A stretch of DNA of 54,803 nt, from assembly GCA_026416095.1 (NCBI GenBank), contig JAOAFV010000020.1, forward strand, positions 1-54,803. Direction: 5' to 3'. This DNA is from Bacteroidales bacterium (lineage in GTDB: Bacteria > Bacteroidota > Bacteroidia > Bacteroidales > GWA2-32-17). Shown here in pieces: positions 35,229 to 43,654 of the stretch. The position numbers and the translations under genes are program-made. Each line of letters starts with the position of its first letter. Within the stretch, counting starts at the first letter, position 1. Below the pieces are notes generated by a model, which did no database searches, had not been told where the DNA came from, and saw only the letters and a program-made list of their open reading frames with translations.

Positions 35229-37805
35229 TTAATCTTTACGAATATAAAATTTTATAATTCTATCATCTTCTTCTTTCTTTAATTTTAACATGTACAAGCC
35301 ATCAGCAAAAGTAGAAGTATTAATTATAACTTCATTTGTTTCGGGATATAAATACTGAGAATATACGCATCTTCCATCTAAGCTAAAAAGAGAAACTTCT
35401 TTATATTCATTGATTTCTGACAACACGAAAATATAGATATAATCTTTAGCGGGATTAGGAAATACTAATATTTCATTATCTTCATCATCAAAAAGCGTAG
35501 ATTTAGAACAATAACTAACAGCATAAGAAGTTGCACTTCTTGTACATCCATAAGAATCAGTAACAGTTACCTTGTATCCAGTTGTTCTGTAACAAAGATT
35601 AACAGCAGTTTGTGTTGTCTGGTTGTTGGCATTCGAATCCCACAAATAAGAGAAAGGAGGATCGCCACCGGATGGATTTGCAGTAGCAGTGCCTGTGCAC
35701 GAATTCCTCTGGGTACAAGTAGTTGTGGGCTGTGGCAATATAATACTTTTTTTCCCAACATTGCCACTACTCGACCTCGTAACATTACAAGCGTCTGTAA
35801 CAGTACAAGTATAGGTACCCTGAGCTAAATTAGTTATTGTTTGAGTTGTTGCTCCAGTATTCCATAAAAATGTATAAGGCGCTTTACCTCCAACAGGAGT
35901 TGCTGTGGCTGTACCATTCGCAATACAAGCACTCTGAGGTGTTGTTGAAATAGTAACAGAAGTAAAAGCTGGTGGGTTTGTAAGTGTAACAGTAATTACG
36001 TAAGTGGTAAGGCATGCATCTCTTATAGTGCAATAATACGTTCCAGCCCCCAAGTTATTAATTGTTTGAGTGGTTGCGCCAGTACTCCATTTATAAGTAT
36101 AAGGAGTTTTGCCATCATAAGGTAATGCTGTTGCAGAACCATTATATCCTCCACAAGGGTCTACTTTTGAATAAGTCGACTGTAAAGGTGGATTCTCGGT
36201 TAAATTGTGCGAACTTGTAAGTGTGCAACCATACTGATCGGTAACTGTAACATAATAAGTACCCGCGTTTTTATTTGTTATTGTTTGTGTTTGTTCCCCT
36301 GTCGACCATAAGTAAGTATAAGTTCCCGAAGGAGAAGGATTTGCAGTAATACTTCCATCACTACCACCTGGACAAGTAACCTTAGAATCAGTGAAAGAAA
36401 TACTTTCTATTCTACACCCGTAAACCGCATAGTAACCATCGCGATTAGTAAAAGCATTTGTCAATGTTGTTGTTTTAAAAGTTACAGACGAAGAATAGAA
36501 TTCGCCTGTAAAGCAAAAATTCTTTCCTGTTGTTGACACAACAGATTCCCAATTTATATCGCCTTGTGCTCCTTTAACTGCTTCTGCGTTTAATATGCTC
36601 CCATTATTTGAATTTCCTATTATAATCATAGCATCTGTAACACCCTGCAATGTTAAATTATAGGCTCCTAATTGAATATTTCCGCCATATGCCCCTGCAG
36701 CACTAAAGTAATTGCTGTTAGCATTAATACCGTATAAAAAGTCATTTCCATTTGAACCATAATTTTTAACCCATTGTAGAACGCCATTTGAATTATATTT
36801 ACAGATAAAAATATCTGAATAACCACTATTAGAATTAGAGGGTCGTAATAAAGATTGCTGCGAAGCAGTAGAATCTAAAGTTAATTGAGAACAGTAAAAG
36901 TACCCAACACAAAACATATTCCCGTCTTGGTCGGTATTATGTCTATAAAGCCACACCTTATTACTTCCCCCTAATATTCTTCGCCCCCATTGAGCATAAC
37001 CACTTGAATTAAGTTTAATTAAAAAACCATCTTGAATATTTGAAGTAGACAGAGTAATATCGTCAATATTAATATATCCTGTGAAATGACCAGAAATATA
37101 AACATTTCCGTTATTATCAGATGAGATAGAACGACTATAAGTTATATTTGAATTACCTTCTAACATTTTAGCCCATACAACATTTCCTTCTTTTGTTACC
37201 TTAGCTATAAAATTTTGTCGCGACACCCCATTAGTTGAAGAAAATTTTTCTTGACCTCCACATATTTCAACATTATCCATAAATATGCCAGTTATTAGAA
37301 TGTGGTTATTTGCGTCAAAACATATATGGCCACCTGCTTGATTTCCACTACCGCCTGCAACAATAAAAGCATTTTCTAATGAACCTGAAATATTGTAAAT
37401 AGCAATAGCAATATCGTTATTTGTTGCAGTTAAGTAAGTACTTTCAATTTGAGTGGTACCATTAAACGTAATACCTACAGCCAAATATTGTAAATTCGGT
37501 GACAATGAAAGACCATAAACAGCTTCAGTCCCCGTACCTCCTATTTGTTTTATCCACTGCAATACACCTGCAGAATTATATTTAACTATAAAAACATCTT
37601 GAAGCCCACGTGATGTTAGCTGTGTGCCATCGTGATTAATAGTTCCATTGAAATTTCCAGCTACATATATGTTTCCTGCATTATCTCTAACTATAAACTG
37701 AGGTTGATTTTGCCCAGAACCAGTAAAATGCTTTACTACTAATTCACCTTGTGCAAATAAATTATATAAACTAAAAACAAAAATTATATGTATAAAATTT
37801 TTCAT
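35229..37805 (-). CDS. T9SS-exported SBBP/SprB-repeat protein
   Basis: 858 aa. Signal peptide residues 1-18 (ending LFAQ). Residues about 20-465 are SBBP-type propeller repeats (GNIYVAGNFNGTI, DVFIVKYNSAGVLQWIKQIGG, GNVYISGHFTG, DIFICKYNSNGVLQWVKNYG). About 475-770 are four SprB-like repeats (CPGGSDGSITANPSPSG, CGGYNGSATALPYDG, CIANGTATATPVGG, CTGTATANPSGG, each followed by a YLWSTG-type strand). The end is a type A T9SS signal (LVFPNPAKDYIYIF, FADGLYMLKLKK). It is probably a surface or secreted protein. It lies 26 bases after the lasso-cyclase-like gene on the same strand with no visible -7 box between, so read-through is possible. Confidence 0.87.
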   Translation of the reverse strand: MKNFIHIIFVFSLYNLFAQGELVVKHFTGSGQNQPQFIVRDNAGNIYVAGNFNGTINHDGTQLTSRGLQDVFIVKYNSAGVLQWIKQIGGTGTEAVYGLSLSPNLQYLAVGITFNGTTQIESTYLTATNNDIAIAIYNISGSLENAFIVAGGSGNQAGGHICFDANNHILITGIFMDNVEICGGQEKFSSTNGVSRQNFIAKVTKEGNVVWAKMLEGNSNITYSRSISSDNNGNVYISGHFTGYINIDDITLSTSNIQDGFLIKLNSSGYAQWGRRILGGSNKVWLYRHNTDQDGNMFCVGYFYCSQLTLDSTASQQSLLRPSNSNSGYSDIFICKYNSNGVLQWVKNYGSNGNDFLYGINANSNYFSAAGAYGGNIQLGAYNLTLQGVTDAMIIIGNSNNGSILNAEAVKGAQGDINWESVVSTTGKNFCFTGEFYSSSVTFKTTTLTNAFTNRDGYYAVYGCRIESISFTDSKVTCPGGSDGSITANPSPSGTYTYLWSTGEQTQTITNKNAGTYYVTVTDQYGCTLTSSHNLTENPPLQSTYSKVDPCGGYNGSATALPYDGKTPYTYKWSTGATTQTINNLGAGTYYCTIRDACLTTYVITVTLTNPPAFTSVTISTTPQSACIANGTATATPVGGKAPYTFLWNTGATTQTITNLAQGTYTCTVTDACNVTRSSSGNVGKKSIILPQPTTTCTQRNSCTGTATANPSGGDPPFSYLWDSNANNQTTQTAVNLCYRTTGYKVTVTDSYGCTRSATSYAVSYCSKSTLFDDEDNEILVFPNPAKDYIYIFVLSEINEYKEVSLFSLDGRCVYSQYLYPETNEVIINTSTFADGLYMLKLKKEEDDRIIKFYIRKD

Positions 37806-37831
37806 AACCGCTTTAATGTTTTACGATAATA

Positions 37832-39595
37832 CTAAAAAAAATGTTTCATTCTTAAGAAAAAAATTACATTTAAAACCCTCATAAACTTTTCATAATTAGT
37901 AATTTTATTCTCAGAAAAATCTAAAATTAATTGTTTAACATTGAATATTTCAGAAACTGTAGGTGAATTAATTGAATCATTTAATATTTCGTAAATTTCA
38001 GTTTTAAAATTCTCTATTCTTAGATGTAAATCTGCTGCTTGTTTACCTTTTTGTTTATTATTAACTATTTCATCAGCAACAATATTATGAGATATAAGTC
38101 TATAAAATATTTTATGTTCTCCATTCTTCAGATATAATTTTTGAGGTAAAGAAAAACAAAATTCAATGACTCTTGGATCCGATGTTGGATCGTAATTTTC
38201 TATATTGAAATAATTAGTTTTTTCTTCAAGATAAGAATATCCAATTTTTTGAAAAAAATTAAAAAAATACAAACGTGTTTTGTTTAAATTAAAACTTATA
38301 TAGTAGGGATTATAGTTTGTTTCTAAAAAATACTTATCTAACTTATATTTTTTTATAAATTCACTATTAAAATAAGAGTTTAGAAGGTAAGGTTGTTTTA
38401 ATAAATTTAAGGAGATAATTTTTTGCTTGATAAATTTTTTTAATGTTTTTTTTGATAGTACAGCGGAATCGAAAGGCCAACTTATAGTGAGATTACCATT
38501 CTGCGCCCAAATAAGATTATTGATATTCAAACTACACAACTTATTGTATATAGATAAAATCCAATACTGATTCGATGAATTTCGTAAAGGATAGCCATGT
38601 ATTTTTAAAGAGATTTTAATACCTTCAAGAGGATTAATATTTTCGGCATTATCGGTTAAATGAATTATGTTCTTATATTTTCGAGATGTATATTTAGCCA
38701 ATTCGTATTCATTTGTTAATCTATTTGACACAACATCGTTGTTGTATAAAGGAATCGAAGTAATTGCATATAATTGTTTTTTATAAAAAACATTTGCAAT
38801 AAAAGAAGTAATAAAAGAAGAATCTAAACCACTACTAAGGGTTGTCGATATATTTTCGTTCAGGGGCAATTGTTCCTTTAAAACCTCGGTAAGTAAATTA
38901 ATAAAATGCTTTCTGTAAGAATCGTAATCTGAATAATCGATTATTGATAAGTCTTTTACATTCCAATAAATGTTTTTTTTTACAAGGTTTTTATTTAATG
39001 TTATTGCAGTTGCAGGTGAAACTTTGTTAATGTTTTTAAAGCAAGTTTCATCTGGATTACCATAATCACCTACACATAACGAAGCAAGGTAATAAAAATT
39101 AATATTTTCGTCGCTGTTATTTATTTTACTTAATAACACAAAGCTATTTGAAAATATAAAGCCTTCATTTAATTTTATGTAATAAACATTTCTCCAACCT
39201 GTGTGATCTCTTGCTATTTGTATTTCATTCAATTTTAAATTGTATACCAAAATTATCCATTTTCCAATAATATCTTTTAAACCGTTTACTCCTTTATGAT
39301 TGAAATATTTAAAAAAAAGAAAAGTATCGCTAATTACTTCGTTCTGGTGAATATTTAGCCGTCTTTTTAAGTCGTTCTTATTATAAATTTTCGAATAAAT
39401 GAAATATATATTGTTATTATACTCTATAATAAAATCTTTAATATTTAAATTTTTATTAGTATCGATTATTCCAACATTAAAAACCCTATTTAAATTACAC
39501 TTGAAAATTAATCTTTGTGGGTATTCTATGCAAGCGTAATTACTTAACCTGTCAAAGTAATTAGTATTATTTTCAATTGTTATGAAATAAATCAT
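37832..39595 (-). CDS. Asparagine synthetase-like lasso peptide cyclase (C protein)
   Basis: 587 aa. The asparagine synthetase fold lacks the catalytic Cys2 of the glutaminase domain (it starts MIYF), as in lasso cyclases such as McjC. The N-terminal Ntn-like half keeps the ARDHTGWRNVYY pattern (about 128-139). The AMP-forming half has the PP-loop LSSGLDSS (253-260) and downstream DPRVIEFCFSLP, LKNGEHKIFYR and KQKGKQAAD. It would adenylate an Asp/Glu side chain and close the macrolactam on the core's N-terminus. Its 5' end overlaps the B2 gene by 4 bases. Ordinary amidotransferases share the fold, so the role rests on the adjacent B1 and B2 genes. Very A+T-rich. Confidence 0.85.
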   Translation of the reverse strand: MIYFITIENNTNYFDRLSNYACIEYPQRLIFKCNLNRVFNVGIIDTNKNLNIKDFIIEYNNNIYFIYSKIYNKNDLKRRLNIHQNEVISDTFLFFKYFNHKGVNGLKDIIGKWIILVYNLKLNEIQIARDHTGWRNVYYIKLNEGFIFSNSFVLLSKINNSDENINFYYLASLCVGDYGNPDETCFKNINKVSPATAITLNKNLVKKNIYWNVKDLSIIDYSDYDSYRKHFINLLTEVLKEQLPLNENISTTLSSGLDSSFITSFIANVFYKKQLYAITSIPLYNNDVVSNRLTNEYELAKYTSRKYKNIIHLTDNAENINPLEGIKISLKIHGYPLRNSSNQYWILSIYNKLCSLNINNLIWAQNGNLTISWPFDSAVLSKKTLKKFIKQKIISLNLLKQPYLLNSYFNSEFIKKYKLDKYFLETNYNPYYISFNLNKTRLYFFNFFQKIGYSYLEEKTNYFNIENYDPTSDPRVIEFCFSLPQKLYLKNGEHKIFYRLISHNIVADEIVNNKQKGKQAADLHLRIENFKTEIYEILNDSINSPTVSEIFNVKQLILDFSENKITNYEKFMRVLNVIFFLRMKHFF

Positions 39596-40026
39596 ATAAT
39601 GGTTTTAAAATTTTTTACAGGCTTTACAAAATAATAACCATTCGAACTAACAAAGGTATGTAGCTTAATTGTACCTTGTTCATTTTGCCACGATAAATGA
39701 AGTTCGTAAGGTATTTTGTTTATCCTTAATAATATACATGCCAATACCGATTTGCTAAAACATTTTAATTTAATTGGAGTATTTTTTTCGAATATCTTAT
39801 AAACTTTATAAAGTGTAAAAAGCTTATTAATGTCAGTTTTTAAATTCTGAGGATTATATTTTCTTATTTTTGCAAAATATACTTTAATAGGAATAATCTT
39901 CAATAATGGTAAGAGAAATGCTATAATAACAATTTGAAAAAAAATTATTTTTTCCTTAATGGTCAAACTACAAAAACTTATAAATTTACTCATAACATTC
40001 AATAAGGTGTTTACTGTATAATTCAT
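39592..40026 (-). CDS. Lasso-type B2 leader peptidase (transglutaminase-like)
   Basis: 144 aa. C-terminal half matches standalone lasso B2 proteins: the likely catalytic Cys89 in the KCFSKSVLACILL helix, a NKIPYELHL strand, and His123 in KLHTFVSSNGYYF. The third (Asp) residue of the Cys-His-Asp triad is not obvious after His123, and the protein ends soon after, so it is either divergent or slightly truncated. A hydrophobic helix at 28-46 may associate it with the membrane. B2 cleaves the leader from the precursor together with the RRE protein. It overlaps the RRE gene by 41 bases and the cyclase gene by 4. Confidence 0.82.
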   Translation of the reverse strand: MNYTVNTLLNVMSKFISFCSLTIKEKIIFFQIVIIAFLLPLLKIIPIKVYFAKIRKYNPQNLKTDINKLFTLYKVYKIFEKNTPIKLKCFSKSVLACILLRINKIPYELHLSWQNEQGTIKLHTFVSSNGYYFVKPVKNFKTII

Positions 40027-40270
40027 AAATAAAATTGCTTACTTCGTTATAGCAAGTACTATATTCCACATGATATAATTCCATCATCTGCGACACTATA
40101 TCATTAATAGTAACTTTATTTTTAATAAGTTCAAATATTTTCTTTCCAGTTTTATTAAATGAATAAATCTTACCGTCAATATGATTGAAAACTAAAATAT
40201 CATCATCAATGTGCGATATAGATAAATGTTCCTTTAGCTTAAAAGGAGTGTTTTCACAAAATTTCATCAT
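39986..40270 (-). CDS. PqqD-family RiPP recognition element (lasso B1)
   Basis: 94-aa winged-helix RRE. Family pattern: short N-terminal beta hairpin (ISHIDDDILVFNHIDGKIYSFN), helix TGKKIFELIKN, then TINDIVSQMMELY and a C-terminal helix VSNFIYELYSKHLIE. Such proteins bind the leader of a RiPP precursor and present it to B2. It begins 17 bases inside the end of the sulfotransferase gene and overlaps B2 by 41 bases, so the three are translated together. Confidence 0.88.
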   Translation of the reverse strand: MMKFCENTPFKLKEHLSISHIDDDILVFNHIDGKIYSFNKTGKKIFELIKNKVTINDIVSQMMELYHVEYSTCYNEVSNFIYELYSKHLIECYE

Positions 40271-41099
40271 AATTAAAAAGCTTTATTACACTATAATTTT
40301 TTTTCAATATTTTTTTAATTTGGTGCAAAGTTAATACATTTCTAAAATAATATAACTTGCCTACATTGAAAAACATTTTACTGTAAACAGATTTTTCTGA
40401 AAATCCGTATTGTTTTTCTAGTCTTTGAAGATTATTGAAATTGGCAAATTCAATAGCGTCGTTAATTTTATCATTAGAAATATTAAGATTTATAAATTTT
40501 ATAATTTTATTTAATTCTTTATAAGTATTCATAAATAAATCTTCGTACCTTATGATAAGAGTTTTAATTTTTTTTTGAGTTATCCAACTTAAGATATTAT
40601 AAGACCACGAGCTAATTTTCTGAGGTAACTGTATTTGATATTTCATAATGTTTCGTGCAAGTTCATATTTACTATTCGACATTATTTCTATTGTTTCATC
40701 TATTGTTTTACCAATATGATTTGAAAAAGAAATACATAAATCAAAAGGGTTTCTAACTATATAAATTGCCCCATAAGTATGTGTCAATGGCAAAAAGGGT
40801 AAATTATGATATCTTATTCGAAAAGCATCGTGAATTTTTACCGGATAAATTTTAGTGCTTTGTTCGGCTTTTTCTTTAAATACTTCTAATCTTATTTTAT
40901 GTAGTTCACTAATAGTATATTCGCTAATATCATATTCAACAAATTCTTCCAAAATGTACTTTGAGCTATATATAGGTATATTTAATCTATTAATATCGGA
41001 AGTGTTATATAAAATACGCGATAGTAATATTCTAATCCAAGTATTACCAGATTTCGGATAAGATGCAATCCATAGTATTTTTTTATTATTAAATAACAT
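40254..41099 (-). CDS. Sulfotransferase in the RiPP cluster
   Basis: 281 aa. PAPS-dependent sulfotransferase: the 5'-phosphosulfate loop SYPKSGNTW (residues 13-21) and the 3'-phosphate-binding motif IYIVRNPFDLCISFSNH (112-128) with Arg116 and Ser124 in the expected eight-residue spacing; a likely catalytic His lies at 90 (KIHDAF). It is cytosolic and has no signal peptide. It overlaps the kinase-like gene by 11 bases and the RRE gene by 17. The context suggests that it sulfates the peptide or a group added to it; a role on a lipid or sugar cannot be excluded. Confidence 0.88.
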   Translation of the reverse strand: MLFNNKKILWIASYPKSGNTWIRILLSRILYNTSDINRLNIPIYSSKYILEEFVEYDISEYTISELHKIRLEVFKEKAEQSTKIYPVKIHDAFRIRYHNLPFLPLTHTYGAIYIVRNPFDLCISFSNHIGKTIDETIEIMSNSKYELARNIMKYQIQLPQKISSWSYNILSWITQKKIKTLIIRYEDLFMNTYKELNKIIKFINLNISNDKINDAIEFANFNNLQRLEKQYGFSEKSVYSKMFFNVGKLYYFRNVLTLHQIKKILKKNYSVIKLFNYDEIL

Positions 41100-41979
41100 T
41101 ATTATTAATCAAGTTTTTTAATTTTTTTAAAAAAACTTCTTGACTTACATTGACTGGCCTATAAACTTTATATGTAATTATTTTGTTGGCAATTTCAGTT
41201 ACAATGTTAAACTCCAAATTAGAATGTAATTTACCTAAAATGGCTGGTTTATATATATTATTGTAAATAGAAATAAATTTATCCTTACCATTTATTTCTT
41301 CAAATTTAATTTTATCATTGTAAGAAACTTCAATAATTAAAATTAATTCTAACTTATTTAATGAATATAAAAATTTTTCACTAACATTTAAATAATACTT
41401 TTTTAAGTCTTTAACAACAGGAATAACATTCTCTTTATTTGTTTTAATATCTGCTTCCCACAATTTTAAAAAAGGAAAAGAACTATAAAAATAAGTAGGA
41501 TAATCAACAAAAACAGGTACTATGTCGTCGCAATAAAATATTATATTTTCATCGCATAAAAAGTTATAAACAATTGTCGATTTGCCACTACCTACTTTAC
41601 CTGCACATAAAATATTTTTATTATTATAATTAAAAGCACTTGCGTGCAATAAAATAAAATTATAATAATAACCTAATAATTTAAAAAGTAGCCCTGTTAT
41701 AAACAGATAAAAAATGTGTTTATCATTATAATTATAATAAAGTATTTTTTCATCATGAAGATATAAAAACTCACATTTGGTATTCCAATAATAAAAACAT
41801 TTATTAGCTATAAATAAATTTTTACGTTTTAATAATACTTCAACATTATTTGGAATAATATTTTTTATTTTTTTTTGATAGACAAATTTTATTACCGTAT
41901 TTCCTTTTTCAAGACAAGAAAAATAAGGTAATTCCGTATTACACTCAAAATTTAAGCCACAAGCCGAATATTTTTTCAA
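41089..41979 (-). CDS. HPr kinase-like peptide kinase (PadeK/ThcoK type)
   Basis: 296 aa. The start is TTG at 41979: an in-frame stop lies two codons upstream, and no ATG precedes the first domain (KKYSACGLNFECN). The C-terminal part is an HPr kinase/phosphorylase-like domain: LLHASAF (His112), Walker A AGKVGSGKST (126-135), FYCDDIVP (Asp151, Asp152) and a LWEADIKTNKEN segment. Homologues beside lasso genes (paeninodin-type clusters) phosphorylate the precursor's C-terminal Ser. True HPrK has a different N-terminal domain. It is the first gene of a five-gene overlapping operon and follows a -7 box. Confidence 0.85.
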   Translation of the reverse strand: MKKYSACGLNFECNTELPYFSCLEKGNTVIKFVYQKKIKNIIPNNVEVLLKRKNLFIANKCFYYWNTKCEFLYLHDEKILYYNYNDKHIFYLFITGLLFKLLGYYYNFILLHASAFNYNNKNILCAGKVGSGKSTIVYNFLCDENIIFYCDDIVPVFVDYPTYFYSSFPFLKLWEADIKTNKENVIPVVKDLKKYYLNVSEKFLYSLNKLELILIIEVSYNDKIKFEEINGKDKFISIYNNIYKPAILGKLHSNLEFNIVTEIANKIITYKVYRPVNVSQEVFLKKLKNLINNNVI

Positions 41980-41988
41980 TTTTTTCTA

Positions 41989-41996
41989 CAAATTTA
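41989..41996 (-). promoter_or_regulatory. Candidate -7 box (TAAATTTG) of the RiPP operon
   Basis: Exact TAnnTTTG on the minus strand, 9 bases before the TTG start of the kinase gene; no -33 match at the usual distance. The rest of 41980-42151 holds no ORF longer than about ten codons on either strand, hence no precursor gene there. Confidence 0.5.
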
Positions 41997-42151
41997 ACTT
42001 AAATTAAAAACTTGTTAATTAAATACCATTAAAATTTAACTTCAAAATTAATTTTAAGAGCGTTTTTTATTTCATGTATTTATTTTTTCACTAACTTAAT
42101 AAACAACCCCTCTTATTCTTTAAAACTTTAATTAATATTTCTCTATAGTAT

Positions 42152-43621
42152 TTAAAACCTAAAACCTATTGTAGCAATAATACCATAATTTTCATAAGTA
42201 ATATCAACAGGATTAACTTGAATTACATTGGGATCATAAAGATAGTACTTTTTATTACAAAGAGAGTAAAAAAATGCAATATCAAAATAAGAGCTTTTGC
42301 CCTTAATACCAATTCCACCTGAATAAATATTTGTGTTAGCATTTTTATTTGGTTGAGCAGAATTATACGGACTTAAATATATACCATACCCCCCTCTAAA
42401 TATTATTTCATCGAATATTACCTCAATACCCCCTCTAAAGTTTGCTGTTTGTCTGTAAAAATTTCTTATATTTTCATTTTCATCTTTAAAAAAATAATCG
42501 ATTGCTCTCAATCTCGCCATTTTATAGTTTACTATTTCTGCGTCAATTCCAATATTTATAAAAGGCTTTTCATTTTTGGGGATCACTAATCCAAAACTTC
42601 CTATTGTTTTAAAAGGAGTTGTAACTTCAAAATTATACTCTCCTCTCAGCGATTTTATATTCTTTGATCTATAAGACATAGTATCTGAAAATAGTGTTTT
42701 CATAGAAAATTGATAGTTATTAGAGAGATTAAAAAAAGTAGGTGTATGAAAAGCAACACCTATTCTTATAATACTAATTGGCGCATATATCATTCCGAAT
42801 TTAAAATTAAATCCACTCCCAACAGTTTTCAAATCTTTAGTATACACAAAGTTTTCAAAACATGGTATTTTATCAGCATCTTTTGGATCTTTTTCTTCAT
42901 ATTCACTATATTCTTTATATCTTACACTCTGTATACCAAAACTCATACCTAACCATAATGTATTTGCATAATTTGTTCCTATACTGAAACTATATTCACC
43001 CATACCTCCTCTATAATTAATACTTTTTTGCTGTATAACACCTTTCCCCAGCAGAGCACTATGGTATAAAAGATTTGAATCGACATCGATCAAATAAGCT
43101 TCATAAGCTAAACCTTCTACAAATTTATTTAATTGCTCTGGCTTTTTACCATTAGCCATTAAAACAAAATAATCTACCATCGAAGAAGTTTCATTAAACC
43201 CTTCAACATTTACATAAGTACTAAAATCGTTTATTCTATTGTACGAAAAACCAAAAACTACATTTCTCCATTTAGTATCTTCAGAATTTTTATGAGTTAG
43301 AACACATCCCAGATTTCCTGTTTGAAAACGGAATTTCATATCGTTTGCTGTTGCATTATTATATAAAGCATCTGTGGTATTTATAGACATAAAAGGCGAA
43401 TAAGTAATTTCATGGCCAAAATATTTACCAATAGAGGCAGGATTAATCACAATTGAACTTTGATCGGCTAATATTGAACTCAAACCATTACCTGTACTAA
43501 TACCCCTTGATGTTCCAAAATAATAATGTTGAGAATACCTTAAAGCATCTTCTTCATTTTGAGAAAAAGATTTGTTGTAAATATTACATAACAATGCAAC
43601 AATAAAAACTAAGTTTCTCAT
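42152..43621 (-). CDS. OmpP1/FadL-like outer-membrane protein
   Basis: 489 aa. Signal peptide residues 1-20 (ending SFSQ). The mature N-terminus EEDALRYSQHYYFGTSRGISTGN and SSIVINPASIGKY match Bacteroidota proteins of the OmpP1/FadL (TodX) transporter family. The rest is a series of barrel strands, ending on a Phe (GIIATIGFRF). It may import hydrophobic compounds; the substrate is unknown. The aromatic-rich lipoprotein gene lies 33 bases upstream and the two probably form an operon. Confidence 0.82.
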   Translation of the reverse strand: MRNLVFIVALLCNIYNKSFSQNEEDALRYSQHYYFGTSRGISTGNGLSSILADQSSIVINPASIGKYFGHEITYSPFMSINTTDALYNNATANDMKFRFQTGNLGCVLTHKNSEDTKWRNVVFGFSYNRINDFSTYVNVEGFNETSSMVDYFVLMANGKKPEQLNKFVEGLAYEAYLIDVDSNLLYHSALLGKGVIQQKSINYRGGMGEYSFSIGTNYANTLWLGMSFGIQSVRYKEYSEYEEKDPKDADKIPCFENFVYTKDLKTVGSGFNFKFGMIYAPISIIRIGVAFHTPTFFNLSNNYQFSMKTLFSDTMSYRSKNIKSLRGEYNFEVTTPFKTIGSFGLVIPKNEKPFINIGIDAEIVNYKMARLRAIDYFFKDENENIRNFYRQTANFRGGIEVIFDEIIFRGGYGIYLSPYNSAQPNKNANTNIYSGGIGIKGKSSYFDIAFFYSLCNKKYYLYDPNVIQVNPVDITYENYGIIATIGFRF

Positions 43622-43654
43622 AATTATTTCTTTTACTTTTTTCTGATTTTTATT

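Noticed and set aside
40855-41061. A 68-codon + strand open frame in the RiPP region, considered as a precursor
   Set aside because: It is antisense to the sulfotransferase, hydrophobic throughout and without a leader/core layout.
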